Of a DNA stretch of 64,000 nucleotides, positions 45,117 to 57,811 are shown piece by piece. Within the stretch, counting starts at the first letter, position 1. The number at the start of each line of letters is the position of its first letter. Source of the DNA: Bacteroidales bacterium WCE2004 (GTDB taxonomy: Bacteria; Bacteroidota; Bacteroidia; Bacteroidales; UBA932); NCBI GenBank assembly GCA_900167895.1, contig FUZR01000002.1, positions 558,001 to 622,000 of the forward strand. Reading direction: 5' to 3'. Position numbers and translations under genes: made by a program. The notes below the pieces were generated by a model. It saw only the letters and a program-made list of their open reading frames with translations. It was not told where the DNA came from and made no database searches.

Positions 45117-46763
45117 ATGGAAAAATATCCGCACTACCTGGAGCGCCTGCAGAATGCGACGCGAAAATATTGGGACAAAGCGGCCCTCAACAGCATCGGC
45201 GGCGAGTCCTTCACTTACGGCCAGATGGCCACCCAGATCGAGAAATTCCACCTCGTTTTCGAGAAACTGGGCATCCAGAAGGGTGAAAAGATCGCCCTCT
45301 GGGCCCGCAACGGCGCCCGCTGGGGCATGAGTTACCTCGCCGTCAATACCTACGAAACCGTCATCGTCCCGCTCCTCGCGGACTTCACCGCCGAGAACGC
45401 CACCTTCCTCGTCAACCACTCCGAGAGCATCGCCCTCTTCACCAACGAAGACAAGTTCGCCCAGATGGACATCGCCCAGATGAGCGCGCTCAAGTTCGTC
45501 GTGGACATCGACAGCTGGAAGCTCCTGTGGGCCGCCTCCCCGGAGGTCGAGGCCACCTACGCCGAGATGGACAGCCTGTTCGCCGCCAAGTGGCCCGACG
45601 GCTACGGCCCCGACGACGTCGTCTACCCGACCGACAACTGGGACAACCTCTCCACGATCAACTACACGTCCGGCTCCACCGGCGACCCGAAGGGCGTCAT
45701 GCTCACCTACCGCAACTTCTGCGCGAACGTCGACTTCAGCCAGCGCCACGTCCCCGCCGGCGACAAGATGGTCTCCATGCTCCCGATGGCCCACATGTAC
45801 GGCCTCGTGATCGAGTTCATCTATCCGCTCTGCAACGGCACCGCGATCTACTGGCTCGGCAAGGCCCCGACCCCGGCCACGCTCATGAAGGCGTTCGCCG
45901 ACGTCAAGCCCTACCTGCTCATCACCGTGCCTCTCGTGATGGAGAAGATCTACAAGTCCAAGATCAAACCCACGCTCGAGAAGCCGGCCGTCAAGTTCCT
46001 CCTCAAGGTCCCCGGCCTCAACCAGATCATCTACAAGAAGGTCAAGGACGGCCTCGTGCAGGCCTTCGGCGGCAACGTCCAGGAGTTCATCATGGGCGGC
46101 GCGGCCCTCAACCCGGAGGTCGAGCGCATCTTCAAGAAGATCAAGTTCCCCTACCTCGTCGGCTACGGCATGACCGAAGCCTGCCCGCTGCTCGCCTATG
46201 AGCACTGGACCAAGTACGTCCCGGGCTCCTGCGGCAAGGCCGTCGACTGCGCCACCGTGCGCATCGACTCCGAGGATCCCCAGCACATCGCCGGCGAGAT
46301 CCAGGCCAAGGGCGAGAACATCACCATCGGCTACTTCAAGAACCCTGAGGCTTCCGCCAACGCCTTCACGGCCGACGGATACCTGCGCACCGGCGACCTC
46401 GGCATCATGGACAAGGCCGGCAACATCTTCATCAAGGGCCGCTCCAAGAGCATGATCCTGACCGCCAACGGCCAGAACGTCTATCCGGAGGAGCTCGAGG
46501 CCATCGTCAACAACCAGCCCTTCGTCAACGAGTCCGTGGTCGTGGACCGCGCCGGCAAGATCGTCGCCCTGGTCTATCTCGACAAGGACGGCATCAAGAA
46601 CGCCAACCTCGACGAGGAGACCGTCTCCGACCTGCCTGAGAAGATCCGCACCGGCGCCAACCGCCACCTGCCCGTCTACAGCCAGATCGCCAAGGTCGAA
46701 ACCGTCCTCGTGCCTTTCGAGAAGACCCCGAAGATGAGCATCAAGCGCTTCCTCTACAAATAA
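45117..46763 (+). CDS. AMP-forming long-chain acyl-CoA ligase
   Basis: The 548-residue ANL-superfamily enzyme has the P-loop INYTSGSTGDPKGVMLTY, VGYGMTEACPLL, DGYLRTGDLG, GQNVYPEELE and the catalytic lysine region FEKTPKMSIKRF. It is clearly related to the ligase at 35137-36792: both end in a (K/R)TPK.SI(K/R)RF.YK motif and share spacing throughout. It activates fatty acids to acyl-AMP and then acyl-CoA. Unlike its paralogue it is a single-gene unit with its own promoter and terminator, so it is probably the housekeeping fatty-acid activating enzyme. Confidence 0.88.
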   Translation: MEKYPHYLERLQNATRKYWDKAALNSIGGESFTYGQMATQIEKFHLVFEKLGIQKGEKIALWARNGARWGMSYLAVNTYETVIVPLLADFTAENATFLVNHSESIALFTNEDKFAQMDIAQMSALKFVVDIDSWKLLWAASPEVEATYAEMDSLFAAKWPDGYGPDDVVYPTDNWDNLSTINYTSGSTGDPKGVMLTYRNFCANVDFSQRHVPAGDKMVSMLPMAHMYGLVIEFIYPLCNGTAIYWLGKAPTPATLMKAFADVKPYLLITVPLVMEKIYKSKIKPTLEKPAVKFLLKVPGLNQIIYKKVKDGLVQAFGGNVQEFIMGGAALNPEVERIFKKIKFPYLVGYGMTEACPLLAYEHWTKYVPGSCGKAVDCATVRIDSEDPQHIAGEIQAKGENITIGYFKNPEASANAFTADGYLRTGDLGIMDKAGNIFIKGRSKSMILTANGQNVYPEELEAIVNNQPFVNESVVVDRAGKIVALVYLDKDGIKNANLDEETVSDLPEKIRTGANRHLPVYSQIAKVETVLVPFEKTPKMSIKRFLYK

Positions 46764-46798
46764 TTGACAATTTGTCACTGGAACAGCATTTGAAACAG

Positions 46799-46831
46799 AA
46801 AAGGCCGGCCCCGCGATGGGCCGACCTTTTT
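46799..46831 (+). terminator. Rho-independent terminator of the second acyl ligase
   Basis: AAAAGGCCGGCCC (46799-46811) pairs with GGGCCGACCTTTT (46818-46830) with one mismatch, followed by T. It lies about 22 bases before the htpG start, so the htpG promoter must be close to or within it. Confidence 0.78.
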
Positions 46832-46852
46832 TGATTTCAAACACACTTGCAT

Positions 46853-48748
46853 ATGGCAACCAAGACACTTAAAGGCAAAATCGGCGTGACCACCGAGAAC
46901 ATCTTCCCGGTGATCAAGCAGTTCCTCTATTCCGACCACGAAATCTTCCTGCGCGAGCTCGTCGCCAACGCGGTGGACGCCTCCCAGAAGATGAAGGCGC
47001 TCGCTTCCAGCGGCGATTTCAAGGGCGAGCTCGGCGAGCTCAAGGTCCGCATCGAGCTGGACGAGAAAGAGAAGACCCTGAAAATCATCGACCGCGGTAT
47101 CGGCATGACCGAGGAGGAAGTCGACCGCTACATCAACCAGATCGCCTTCTCCTCCGCCGGCGAGTTCCTCGAGAAATACAAGGACCAGCTCGACTCGATC
47201 ATCGGCCACTTCGGCCTCGGCTTCTATTCCGCCTTCATGGTCAGCAAGAAGGTCACCATCGACACCCTCAGCTGGCAGGAAGGCGCCAAAGCCGTCCACT
47301 GGTCCTGCGACGGCTCTCCGGAGTATGAGATGAGCGCGGGCACGAAGGAAGACCGCGGCACCGAGATCACCCTCTTCCTCGACGACGACGCCGAAGAGTT
47401 CGCCGCCAAGGGCCGCATCGGCCAGCTCCTGGGCAAATACTGCAAGTTCATGCCCATCCCCGTGGTCTTCGGCAAGAAGACCGAATGGAAGGACGGCAAG
47501 AGCGTCGAGACCGACGAAGACAACGTCATCAACAGCATCGAGCCCATCTGGACCAAGGCCCCGTCCGAGCTCAAGGACGAGGACTACCTGAAATTCTACC
47601 GCGAGCTCTATCCGATGGAGGAGGAGCCGATGTTCTGGATCCACCTCAACGTGGACTATCCGTTCACGCTGACCGGCGTGCTCTACTTCCCCAAGATCAA
47701 GGAGCGCATGGCCATCGACAAGAACAAGATCCAGCTCTACTGCAACCAGATGTTCGTCACCGAGCACGTCGACAACATCGTGCCGGACTTCCTGACCCTG
47801 CTGCACGGCGTGATCGACTCCCCGGACATCCCGCTCAACGTCAGCCGCAGCTACCTGCAGAGCGACGCCAACGTCAAGAAGATCAGCACCTACATCACCA
47901 AGAAGGTGGCCGACCGCCTGGAGGAGATCTTCAAGGAGCAGCGCGACCAGCTGGAGCAGAAATGGGACAACATCAAGCTCTTCATCGAATACGGCATGCT
48001 CTCCGACGAGAAGTTCTGCGAGCGCGCCCTCAAATTCGCGCTCCTCAAGAACACCGACGGCAAATACTTCAGCCTGGAGGACTACCGCACGGCCATCGCG
48101 CCGGCGCAGACCGACAAGGACCAGAACGTCGTCTATCTCTACGCCACCAAGCCGGCCGAACAGTACAGCTGGATCGAAGCCGCCAAGAACCAGGGCTACG
48201 ACGTGCTCCTGATGGACTGCGAGCTGGACAGCCACTTCGTGGGCCTGCTCGAGGCCAAGACCGAACACACCCGCTTCGCCCGCGTGGACAGCGACTCCGT
48301 CGGCAACCTCATCCCGAAGGAAGAGGCCGTCAAGCCGGAGATGAGCGAGGACGACAAGAAGACGCTCGACGAGCTCTTCAAGGCCGTCCTGCCGGAAGGC
48401 AACGACTACCTCGTGGACGCGCAGAACCTCGGCGAGAACGCCGCGCCGGTGCTCATCACCCAGAGCGAGTTCATGCGCCGCTACCGCGAAATGAGCGCCC
48501 TGGGCGGCGGCATGAACTTCTACGGCACGATGCCGGAGGCCTACAACATCCTCGTCAACATGCAGAACCCGCTGATCGCGAAGATCTGGGGCGACAAGAA
48601 AGAAGCCGCCGACACTGCGGCGGCTGACTTTGCCAAGAACAGCGAGCTCCTGCAGCAGATCGTCGACCTGGCCCTCCTCGGCAACGGAATGCTCAAGGGC
48701 AAGGCCCTGTCCGACTTCATCGCGCGCAGCGAGAAGCTGCTGAAATAA
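46853..48748 (+). CDS. htpG: Molecular chaperone HtpG (Hsp90)
   Basis: The 631-residue chaperone has the GHKL ATPase N-domain (ELVANAVDASQKMK, IIDRGIGMTEEEVDRYINQIA, GHFGLGFYSAFMV), the middle domain (PIWTKAPSELKDEDYLKFYR, LYCNQMFVTEHVDNIVPDFL, PLNVSRSYLQSD) and the C-terminal dimerisation domain. The DASQKMK stretch replaces the DAxxKxR of E. coli. The ATG at 46853 is chosen over an in-frame TTG six bases earlier. Expression is probably heat- or stress-linked, but no heat-shock promoter is recognised. Confidence 0.96.
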   Translation: MATKTLKGKIGVTTENIFPVIKQFLYSDHEIFLRELVANAVDASQKMKALASSGDFKGELGELKVRIELDEKEKTLKIIDRGIGMTEEEVDRYINQIAFSSAGEFLEKYKDQLDSIIGHFGLGFYSAFMVSKKVTIDTLSWQEGAKAVHWSCDGSPEYEMSAGTKEDRGTEITLFLDDDAEEFAAKGRIGQLLGKYCKFMPIPVVFGKKTEWKDGKSVETDEDNVINSIEPIWTKAPSELKDEDYLKFYRELYPMEEEPMFWIHLNVDYPFTLTGVLYFPKIKERMAIDKNKIQLYCNQMFVTEHVDNIVPDFLTLLHGVIDSPDIPLNVSRSYLQSDANVKKISTYITKKVADRLEEIFKEQRDQLEQKWDNIKLFIEYGMLSDEKFCERALKFALLKNTDGKYFSLEDYRTAIAPAQTDKDQNVVYLYATKPAEQYSWIEAAKNQGYDVLLMDCELDSHFVGLLEAKTEHTRFARVDSDSVGNLIPKEEAVKPEMSEDDKKTLDELFKAVLPEGNDYLVDAQNLGENAAPVLITQSEFMRRYREMSALGGGMNFYGTMPEAYNILVNMQNPLIAKIWGDKKEAADTAAADFAKNSELLQQIVDLALLGNGMLKGKALSDFIARSEKLLK

Positions 48749-48755
48749 GCTGGAA

Positions 48756-49922
48756 CTACTGCCCCAGGCAGGCGATATGCGCCTCCGGGGCTTCCATGAT
48801 GTTCCAGGAGAGAACGAGTCCCTCGAATCCGTGACCCATCACGGCCTCGAGGGATTCTTTTACGTACTCGGGGGTCGTGTGCGCCACGCCCTCGCGGTAG
48901 TTGATCTCGAGTCCGGGATACTTCGCGCAGGGGCACGCCGCCATCGCGTCGAGCTGCGAATCGAGGAACGCGACGTCCATCGCGAATTCCGGATAACCGG
49001 TCGCGCCGGGCGCGGATTTGCGCAGCAGCTCATACTCGAAGCCCATGCCGGCCGGGGCCGTGGTCTTGCGGTAGAGCATCGGCTTGATGAAATCGGCGTG
49101 CTGCGCCAGGATGGCGTAGTCCTGGCCCACGAAGGGCGCCATGAACGGCGCGAACAGGTCCATGCCGATCTCCAGGCCGCGGCTGCGGAGGCTGTCCGCC
49201 ACCGCCGCGACGCCGCCGCTGACGATGTGGCCCTTGGCCCGGAAGAAGTCGGCCGCGAGCGGATTCACGAAGGTGAAGCCGGTCTCGGGCGCGTAGCCGC
49301 TGACCGACAGGAAGGCGTCGCCTTCGGCTTCCCAGGCGGCCTTGACGGCCTCCAGGTCCACGCCTTCGGCGGCATAGCGCTCCGCGCAAGCGGGGCAGCC
49401 GCAGTTGAGCACGCCGCCGACGCCGCCCACGAAGGACTGCGTGCGGATGCGGTCGAGGAACACGCCGTCGAAGCCGCAGTCGGCGAAGAGGCTGTCATAG
49501 ACCGCCACCACGGCGGCCGCGTTGGCCGGATCCGCAGGGCAGTTGAAACGGAACGCCTCGCCCGCGGTCAGGTTGTAGTTGCCGGGAATCCGGCCCCAGA
49601 GATCGACCGCAGGCGTGCTCTCGCACACCTCTTCGGTCTCGGCGAACACCGGCAGCCAGCACAGCATCTTGATGCCTTTGCCGTGGAGGTACTCCCCCAC
49701 TTCGCGGTAGATGTCTTTGTCGAGGCTCCAGCCGATGATAACTTTGCCGACCGGGATCATTTGGCTGACCGAGTCGATGCGGCTGATGATCTGCCCGGCC
49801 GTATAGGCGGGCGCATGCCAGGTCCCGAGGGACACCTGGACGATATAATCGGCCTGAGCCTGCCGCGTCTGGCAGGAAGCCAGCGCCAACAGGCCCAGGA
49901 CAAAAGATGCAATCTTTCTCAA
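48756..49922 (-). CDS. Lipoprotein with glycosidase-like TIM-barrel features
   Basis: With the TTG start at 49922 the product is 388 residues with a compact lipoprotein signal (KIASFVLGLLALASC, C17). The rest resembles a TIM barrel of the putative glycoside-hydrolase type: YIVQVSLGTWHAP, KVIIGWSLDKDIYREVGEYLHGKGIKMLCWLP, FDGVFLDRIRTQ and a CGCPACAERY cluster. No family can be fixed and the catalytic acid is not certain. The only in-frame ATG (50015) would place the N-terminus inside the permease gene and spoil the signal, so TTG, 7 bases after the permease stop, is preferred. It is the last gene of the guanine operon, an unexpected partner. Confidence 0.7.
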   Translation of the reverse strand: MRKIASFVLGLLALASCQTRQAQADYIVQVSLGTWHAPAYTAGQIISRIDSVSQMIPVGKVIIGWSLDKDIYREVGEYLHGKGIKMLCWLPVFAETEEVCESTPAVDLWGRIPGNYNLTAGEAFRFNCPADPANAAAVVAVYDSLFADCGFDGVFLDRIRTQSFVGGVGGVLNCGCPACAERYAAEGVDLEAVKAAWEAEGDAFLSVSGYAPETGFTFVNPLAADFFRAKGHIVSGGVAAVADSLRSRGLEIGMDLFAPFMAPFVGQDYAILAQHADFIKPMLYRKTTAPAGMGFEYELLRKSAPGATGYPEFAMDVAFLDSQLDAMAACPCAKYPGLEINYREGVAHTTPEYVKESLEAVMGHGFEGLVLSWNIMEAPEAHIACLGQ

Positions 49923-49929
49923 AGCTGTC

Positions 49930-51303
49930 TTATTTCTTCTGGTTCTCCACTTCTTCTTCTGCGCGCGGTCCGAAATTGACGGACACGTCGCCCGGAGCGC
50001 CCTTGCCGAACTCATAGTCGTTGCCCGGGAGCACGGCGTTCAGGAAGATGCCCACGAGGGCGGCGACGGCCAGGCCGCTCAGCGAGGTGAAGCCCAGGCT
50101 GATGGAGTCGTTGGCCCCGTACTTGATGCCGATGGCGAGCACGAGGATGAGCGCCGCGATGATGAGGTTGCGCGAGGAGGTGAAGTCCACCTGGTTCTCG
50201 ACCACGTTGCGCACGCCGACGGCGGAAATCATACCGTAGAGCACCAGGGACACGCCGCCGATGGTCGCGGCCGGCATCACGCCGATGAGCGCGGCGAACT
50301 TCGGGCAGAAGGCGAGGATGATGGCGAAGACGGCGGCGATGCGGATCACGCGCGGGTCGAAGACCTTGGTGATGTTGAGCACGCCGGTGTTCTCACCGTA
50401 GGTCGTGTTGGCCGGAGCGCCGAACAGGGAGGCGACCGCGGTGGCGAGGCCGTCGCCCATCAGGGTGCGGTGCAGGCCCGGATCCCCGAGGTAGTTGATC
50501 CCGGTCGTGGAGGAGATGGCGCACATGTCGCCGATGTGCTCGACCATCGTGGCGAGCGAGATCGGCAGGATGGCGATAATGGCGGCGACGATCAGGCCCC
50601 AGTCAGGGTTCTTGAACACGGCGAAGGCCGTATTCTCGAACGAGAACGGCAGGCCGATCCAGGACGCCTCCTTCACCTGCGAGAAGTCCACCTGGCCGAA
50701 GCAGGCGGCGACGATATACGAACCCAGGACGCCGAGCAGGATCGGGACGATCTTGATCATGCCCTTGCCCCAGATGTTGCAGACAATGATGATGGCCACG
50801 GCCACGAGGGCGATCCACCAGTTCTGGTTGCAGTTCTGGATGGCGGAGCCGGACAACGTCAGACCGATGGCGATGATGATCGGGCCCGTGACGATGGGCG
50901 GGAAGAAGCGCAGCACCTTCTTGGCGCCGAACGCGGCGAACAGGCCCGCCAGCACGAAATACATCAGGCCCGCGCAGAACACGCCGATGCAGGCATAAGG
51001 CAGGGAGTGCGCCAGGTCCAGGCCCTTTTCGGCGCCCATCTGCGTCACGGCGGCATAGCCGCCCAGGAACGCGAAGGACGAGCCGAGGAAAGCCGGGACC
51101 TTGAACTTGGTCAGGAGGTGGAAGAGCAACGTGCCCAGACCTGCGAAAAGCAGGGTCGCGGAGACGGAGAGTCCGGTGATCACCGGAACGAGGACGGTGG
51201 CCCCGAACATCGCAAAGAGATGCTGGAGGCCCAGGACGGTCATCTTGCCCTTGCCGAGCGGGCGGGCGTCATAAATAGCCTGGTCTTTTTGTGCTTTAAC
51301 CAT
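49930..51303 (-). CDS. NCS2 family uracil/xanthine permease
   Basis: The 457-residue inner-membrane protein has the NCS2 pattern of 14 helices, starting with LGLQHLFAMFGATVLVPVITG. It also has GSSFAFLGGYAAV, IAILPISLATMVEHIGDMCAISS, the signature region ANTTYGENTGVLNITKVFDPRV, and CPKFAALIGVMPAATIGGVSLVLYG. Sequence alone does not separate uracil from purine specificity. Its place after guaB, guaA and the second GMP synthase points to xanthine or guanine uptake, although the closest named homologue is UraA. It follows the upstream gene after 40 bases. Confidence 0.88.
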   Translation of the reverse strand: MVKAQKDQAIYDARPLGKGKMTVLGLQHLFAMFGATVLVPVITGLSVSATLLFAGLGTLLFHLLTKFKVPAFLGSSFAFLGGYAAVTQMGAEKGLDLAHSLPYACIGVFCAGLMYFVLAGLFAAFGAKKVLRFFPPIVTGPIIIAIGLTLSGSAIQNCNQNWWIALVAVAIIIVCNIWGKGMIKIVPILLGVLGSYIVAACFGQVDFSQVKEASWIGLPFSFENTAFAVFKNPDWGLIVAAIIAILPISLATMVEHIGDMCAISSTTGINYLGDPGLHRTLMGDGLATAVASLFGAPANTTYGENTGVLNITKVFDPRVIRIAAVFAIILAFCPKFAALIGVMPAATIGGVSLVLYGMISAVGVRNVVENQVDFTSSRNLIIAALILVLAIGIKYGANDSISLGFTSLSGLAVAALVGIFLNAVLPGNDYEFGKGAPGDVSVNFGPRAEEEVENQKK

Positions 51304-51343
51304 AAGTGTTATTGTGAAAATGTGATTGTCTGTCGGTTATCGC

Positions 51344-52327
51344 TTACTCCCACTCGATGGTTCCGGTCGGCTTCGGCGTGAGGTCGTAGAGCACGCGGTT
51401 GACGCCCGGCACTTCCGTCACGATGCGCTGCGTGATGTGGTGAAGCAGCTTGTAGGGAATCTCCTCGATGGTGGCGGTCATCGCGTCGCGGGTGTTCACG
51501 GCACGGATGATGACCGGCCAGTCCCAGCTCCGCTTGTCGTTCTTCACGCCCGTGGACTTGTAGTCCGGCACGATGGTGAAATACTGCCACACCTTGCCCT
51601 CCAGGCCATTCTTGGCGAACTCTTCGCGCAGGATCGCGTCGCTCTCGCGGAGCGCCTCCAGGCGGTCGCGGGTGATGGCGCCGGTGCAGCGCACGCCCAG
51701 GCCGGGGCCGGGGAACGGCTGGCGGTAGACCATATTGTCGGGCAGGCCGAGCTCCTTGCCGACCACGCGCACCTCATCCTTGAACAGGAGCTTGATCGGC
51801 TCCACGAGTTCGAACTGAAGGTCCTCGGGCAGGCCGCCCACATTGTGGTGGCTCTTGACGGGGCCGGATTCGACGATGTCCGGATAGATCGTTCCCTGGG
51901 CCAGGAAGCTGATCCCTTCCAGCTTGCGGGCCTCCTCTTCGAACACGCGGATGAATTCCGCGCCGATGATCTTGCGCTTCTGCTCCGGATCCGCCACGCC
52001 GGCCAGCTTGTCCAGGAAGCGGTCCGTGGCGTCTACATACACCAGGTTGGCGTCGAGCTCGTCGCGGAACACGCGCACCACCTGCTCAGGCTCGCCCTTG
52101 CGGAGAAGTCCGTGGTTGACGTGCACGGACACCAGCTGCTTGCCGACCGCCTTGATAAGCAGGGCGGCCACGACCGACGAATCCACGCCGCCGGACAGGG
52201 CCAGCAGCACCTTCTTGTCGCCGATCTGCGCACGCAGCTCGCGGATCTGTTCTTCGATGAATTTCTGGGCCAATGCCGGAGTCGTGATACGCTCCATATT
52301 CGCGGGCCGAACGTTACCTGTTGACAT
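51344..52327 (-). CDS. Stand-alone GMP synthase ATP-pyrophosphatase (no glutaminase domain)
   Basis: The 327-residue protein corresponds to the synthetase and dimerisation parts of GuaA: PP-loop [12 protein letters not shown] (45-50), [52 protein letters not shown] and the C-terminal [18 protein letters not shown]. It has no N-terminal amidotransferase. It would make GMP from XMP and ATP with free ammonia or with glutaminase help in trans, like the two-subunit archaeal enzyme. It lies 36 bases downstream of a complete guaA, from which it has diverged strongly. An internal start at 52297 is possible. The true substrate could differ from XMP. Confidence 0.85.
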   Translation of the reverse strand: MSTGNVRPANMERITTPALAQKFIEEQIRELRAQIGDKKVLLALSGGVDSSVVAALLIKAVGKQLVSVHVNHGLLRKGEPEQVVRVFRDELDANLVYVDATDRFLDKLAGVADPEQKRKIIGAEFIRVFEEEARKLEGISFLAQGTIYPDIVESGPVKSHHNVGGLPEDLQFELVEPIKLLFKDEVRVVGKELGLPDNMVYRQPFPGPGLGVRCTGAITRDRLEALRESDAILREEFAKNGLEGKVWQYFTIVPDYKSTGVKNDKRSWDWPVIIRAVNTRDAMTATIEEIPYKLLHHITQRIVTEVPGVNRVLYDLTPKPTGTIEWE

Positions 52328-52363
52328 AAGTAATTTTGTTATAATGAGTTAATATCCTTTCTT

Positions 52364-55472
<3,109 letters not shown>

Positions 55473-55515
55473 TATTTTTTTCAACAAAATCCGCACATTC
55501 CCTTCCGGAAAACAA

Positions 55516-55544
55516 TTGCGGAACCGGGGATTCCGGTTCCGCAA
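55516..55544 (-). terminator. Hairpin terminator after the TM2 gene
   Basis: TTGCGGAACCGG (55516-55527) pairs perfectly with CCGGTTCCGCAA (55533-55544). On the minus strand TTGTTTTCC follows, a modest T-tract. Confidence 0.7.
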
Positions 55545-55580
55545 CTGCCTGTTCCATTCCCCAGAGGGGAAAGGACCAGC

Positions 55581-56108
55581 CTACCGCGCTACGGGAAGCG
55601 TAAGGCGGGCGTTCTGAAGCGCTTCGTTGAACTGCTTGAAATTGTATTCTTTCGTACGGCGGTCGACAGTGAAGATATCGACCAGCCACCAGATACCGAG
55701 ACCGCCGGCAGTAATCAGCTTGAGCACGCCAAGGCCCGTGTCTCCGAGCAGGAAACGGTCGACACCCAATTCACCGACCAGGATGGAGAGCACCAGCATC
55801 ATCGTAGGATCACGGAAACAGGTTCCGTTCAGGACCTGCAGCTCATAATCGCTCAACTCGGGCAGGAGACCGCGGATGACCGCAAAATCTTCCGGCTTGA
55901 ACATCTTGGAGTTTTCCATCACGAAATGAGAGATCATGTAATCGCGGTCGTAGGCAAGCCCATAATAATCGTTCAAGACCTCGACCTGATTCATCTCCGG
56001 AGCCTCAAGACGTTCCACCAAGATCGCGTCCCTTTCTGCTCCTCTGGCAAAGACACAGGATGCCAGCATCATGACAGCCGCGCATCCGAATTTGAAAAGT
56101 TTATTCAT
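55581..56108 (-). CDS. TM2 domain-containing protein
   Basis: The 175-residue protein has an N-terminal signal-like segment ([18 protein letters not shown], possibly a lipobox), a charged middle part with [20 protein letters not shown], and a C-terminal TM2 domain: two helices around a short turn in [20 protein letters not shown] and [22 protein letters not shown]2 proteins are widespread but of unclear function. The ATG at 56108 begins the signal segment; the frame remains open upstream to 56198 within the previous gene. It is about 90 bases after the thioredoxin-like gene and probably belongs to the same unit. Confidence 0.8.
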   Translation of the reverse strand: MNKLFKFGCAAVMMLASCVFARGAERDAILVERLEAPEMNQVEVLNDYYGLAYDRDYMISHFVMENSKMFKPEDFAVIRGLLPELSDYELQVLNGTCFRDPTMMLVLSILVGELGVDRFLLGDTGLGVLKLITAGGLGIWWLVDIFTVDRRTKEYNFKQFNEALQNARLTLPVAR

Positions 56109-56194
56109 AATATTAACAGACCCCGCAGCACCCCGATGCGGAAAAAAATAAAGGATGGAGTGCACCCCCATCCTTTTCAAAAAGCAGGCCACTA

Positions 56195-56743
56195 TCAAGG
56201 GAGCTTATCAACGGCCTCCCGAAAATGGTCTTTCGATTTGTCACTCCAGGTCGGATCGCCCACATAGACAACGCGTCCCCGCCGGTCCGTCAGGAAACAA
56301 TGGAACCGGGGATCCTTTGGAATCCATGGATTCAGCGACAAAAACTCGCCCCCGTCATCAATATATACGGGGAATTCCACCTGGTAGTGAATCTGGCTGA
56401 CAGCCCGCTCCCGCTCCTTCGCTTTCGGCGAGATCACGACCACAAAATCAAACACAGAACTTTCCTGCGACCAATGGTAGAGGTCGGAATAGACGACCAG
56501 ATGCCCGATTCTACAAGACGAACACTCCGTTGAATCAATGTACAAGATACATTTCGCCCGGGGATCCAGCGAACCGGAACCAATGGTGTCCATCTGGACC
56601 TTCTTCAACATGGTTGGCGCTACAACCTCTTTCGACAACATCCGGTCCAGAGAACGGTATGTCCTCACCCGGTTGCAGGAGGAAAGAAAAGAGCAGAAAA
56701 GGATGAAGACCAGCGCCAAAAACTCCTTACAGCGGCAGTTCAT
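56195..56743 (-). CDS. Thioredoxin-like lipoprotein
   Basis: The 182-residue product carries a lipoprotein signal ([11 protein letters not shown]23) and a thioredoxin-like core with CxxC motif in [15 protein letters not shown] (C74, C77), a sheet strand [10 protein letters not shown], and a later [16 protein letters not shown]...[15 protein letters not shown] that resembles the TlpA/AhpC fold end. It lacks the usual cis-Pro context that I could be sure of. Its start overlaps the end of the BF3164-like gene by 17 bases. Related trios (NVEALA, 6-bladed propeller lipoprotein, CxxC lipoprotein) are known in Bacteroidales but have no assigned function. Confidence 0.72.
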   Translation of the reverse strand: MNCRCKEFLALVFILFCSFLSSCNRVRTYRSLDRMLSKEVVAPTMLKKVQMDTIGSGSLDPRAKCILYIDSTECSSCRIGHLVVYSDLYHWSQESSVFDFVVVISPKAKERERAVSQIHYQVEFPVYIDDGGEFLSLNPWIPKDPRFHCFLTDRRGRVVYVGDPTWSDKSKDHFREAVDKLP

Positions 56744-57806
56744 AGCGCGTTATGACATATTCCAGAAGTTCTGGATCCTCTGCTACCGTGTATAGGTAAT
56801 GATTGTCAGGAGAAACAACAAAGTCATGGAACGGTTTATCAGTCTGATAATTAGCAATAAATTGCCCATCCCAGTCGTACACCTCGACTTCGTCGAAGGT
56901 ATGCTTCTCAAAACCTTTATACGACTCCGTTTTTTGGATTTCTTCCCGTGTCCTCTTCAACTGTGCATAGATGTAATCCGCGGTGGAATAGATATCGATG
57001 CCAGCATTCTTTTTGTCTACGTAACTCACGTTGAGCCCATCCGAGTCGACCTTATATTTCGGAAGATTAGAATAGACCAACGCTTTCTCAGCCATTACCC
57101 CATCATCCACCTTGCCGATAAACATATAGCGAGCATACAAATGCGAATAACAAATGCGGTCTCCTTGACTACGCATATAGCAGTCCATATAAACCTGCTG
57201 CTTAAAATTCGCTTGCAGTTGAACCGTATCGGCAGGCCAATACTGAATCGGCGTACACTCCCCGACAAGACAATCGGCAAGGGAAAGAATCGTCTCCGTT
57301 CCCCCTTCTCCAGCCGCAACGACAAACCGGCCAGGACCATATCCCGTAAAAACTTGCCAGGTCATCAAATCTGGATTCGGGAACGCGTATTCCTTCCATA
57401 GGTCCTTATCGTCTATGACGGACATGTCCGTCAACGGAATTCCGAAAATCTGCCTTAGTCCGAAGGGATTACCATTGCTGACAAACAAGGTGTCCCCATA
57501 CAGAGAATACTCCGTGTAAAGGAACTCGCGGGGGCCGCGGCCCTTATCAATCAACCCTTTGAAATACTTCAGCGAATCTCCCGAAACCTGATAGACAACC
57601 AATCGGCTGGTGTCCCGCTCTTCGCGCAGGAAAAGATAATCCTGATAGGCAGCGACCAGCTTCCCCGGCAAAATACCTTCCACCCTCATCGGCTGCCCCT
57701 CCAGCGTCATAGTAACCTTTTTTCTTTCATTATCACGCCCATCCCGGCTGCACGAAAAAGCAACAGCCAGGATGAGCAAAGGGAAAAGGCGTATAAAACG
57801 TCTCAT
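56727..57806 (-). CDS. BF3164-like lipoprotein with predicted beta-propeller
   Basis: The 359-residue lipoprotein (signal ILAVAFSC, C19) fits the BF3164/TolB-like six-bladed propeller family by length and by recurring strands such as YQDYLFLREERDTSRLVVYQV, LFVSNGNPFGLRQIF and WDGQFIANYQTDKPFHDFVVSPDNHYLYTV. It also has the GRGPREF motif typical of the family. The function is unknown. It starts 5 bases after the small NVEALA-like gene and overlaps the thioredoxin-like gene. Base composition is visibly less GC-rich than in the surrounding genes. Confidence 0.75.
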   Translation of the reverse strand: MRRFIRLFPLLILAVAFSCSRDGRDNERKKVTMTLEGQPMRVEGILPGKLVAAYQDYLFLREERDTSRLVVYQVSGDSLKYFKGLIDKGRGPREFLYTEYSLYGDTLFVSNGNPFGLRQIFGIPLTDMSVIDDKDLWKEYAFPNPDLMTWQVFTGYGPGRFVVAAGEGGTETILSLADCLVGECTPIQYWPADTVQLQANFKQQVYMDCYMRSQGDRICYSHLYARYMFIGKVDDGVMAEKALVYSNLPKYKVDSDGLNVSYVDKKNAGIDIYSTADYIYAQLKRTREEIQKTESYKGFEKHTFDEVEVYDWDGQFIANYQTDKPFHDFVVSPDNHYLYTVAEDPELLEYVITRYELPL

Positions 57807-57811
57807 ATCTC

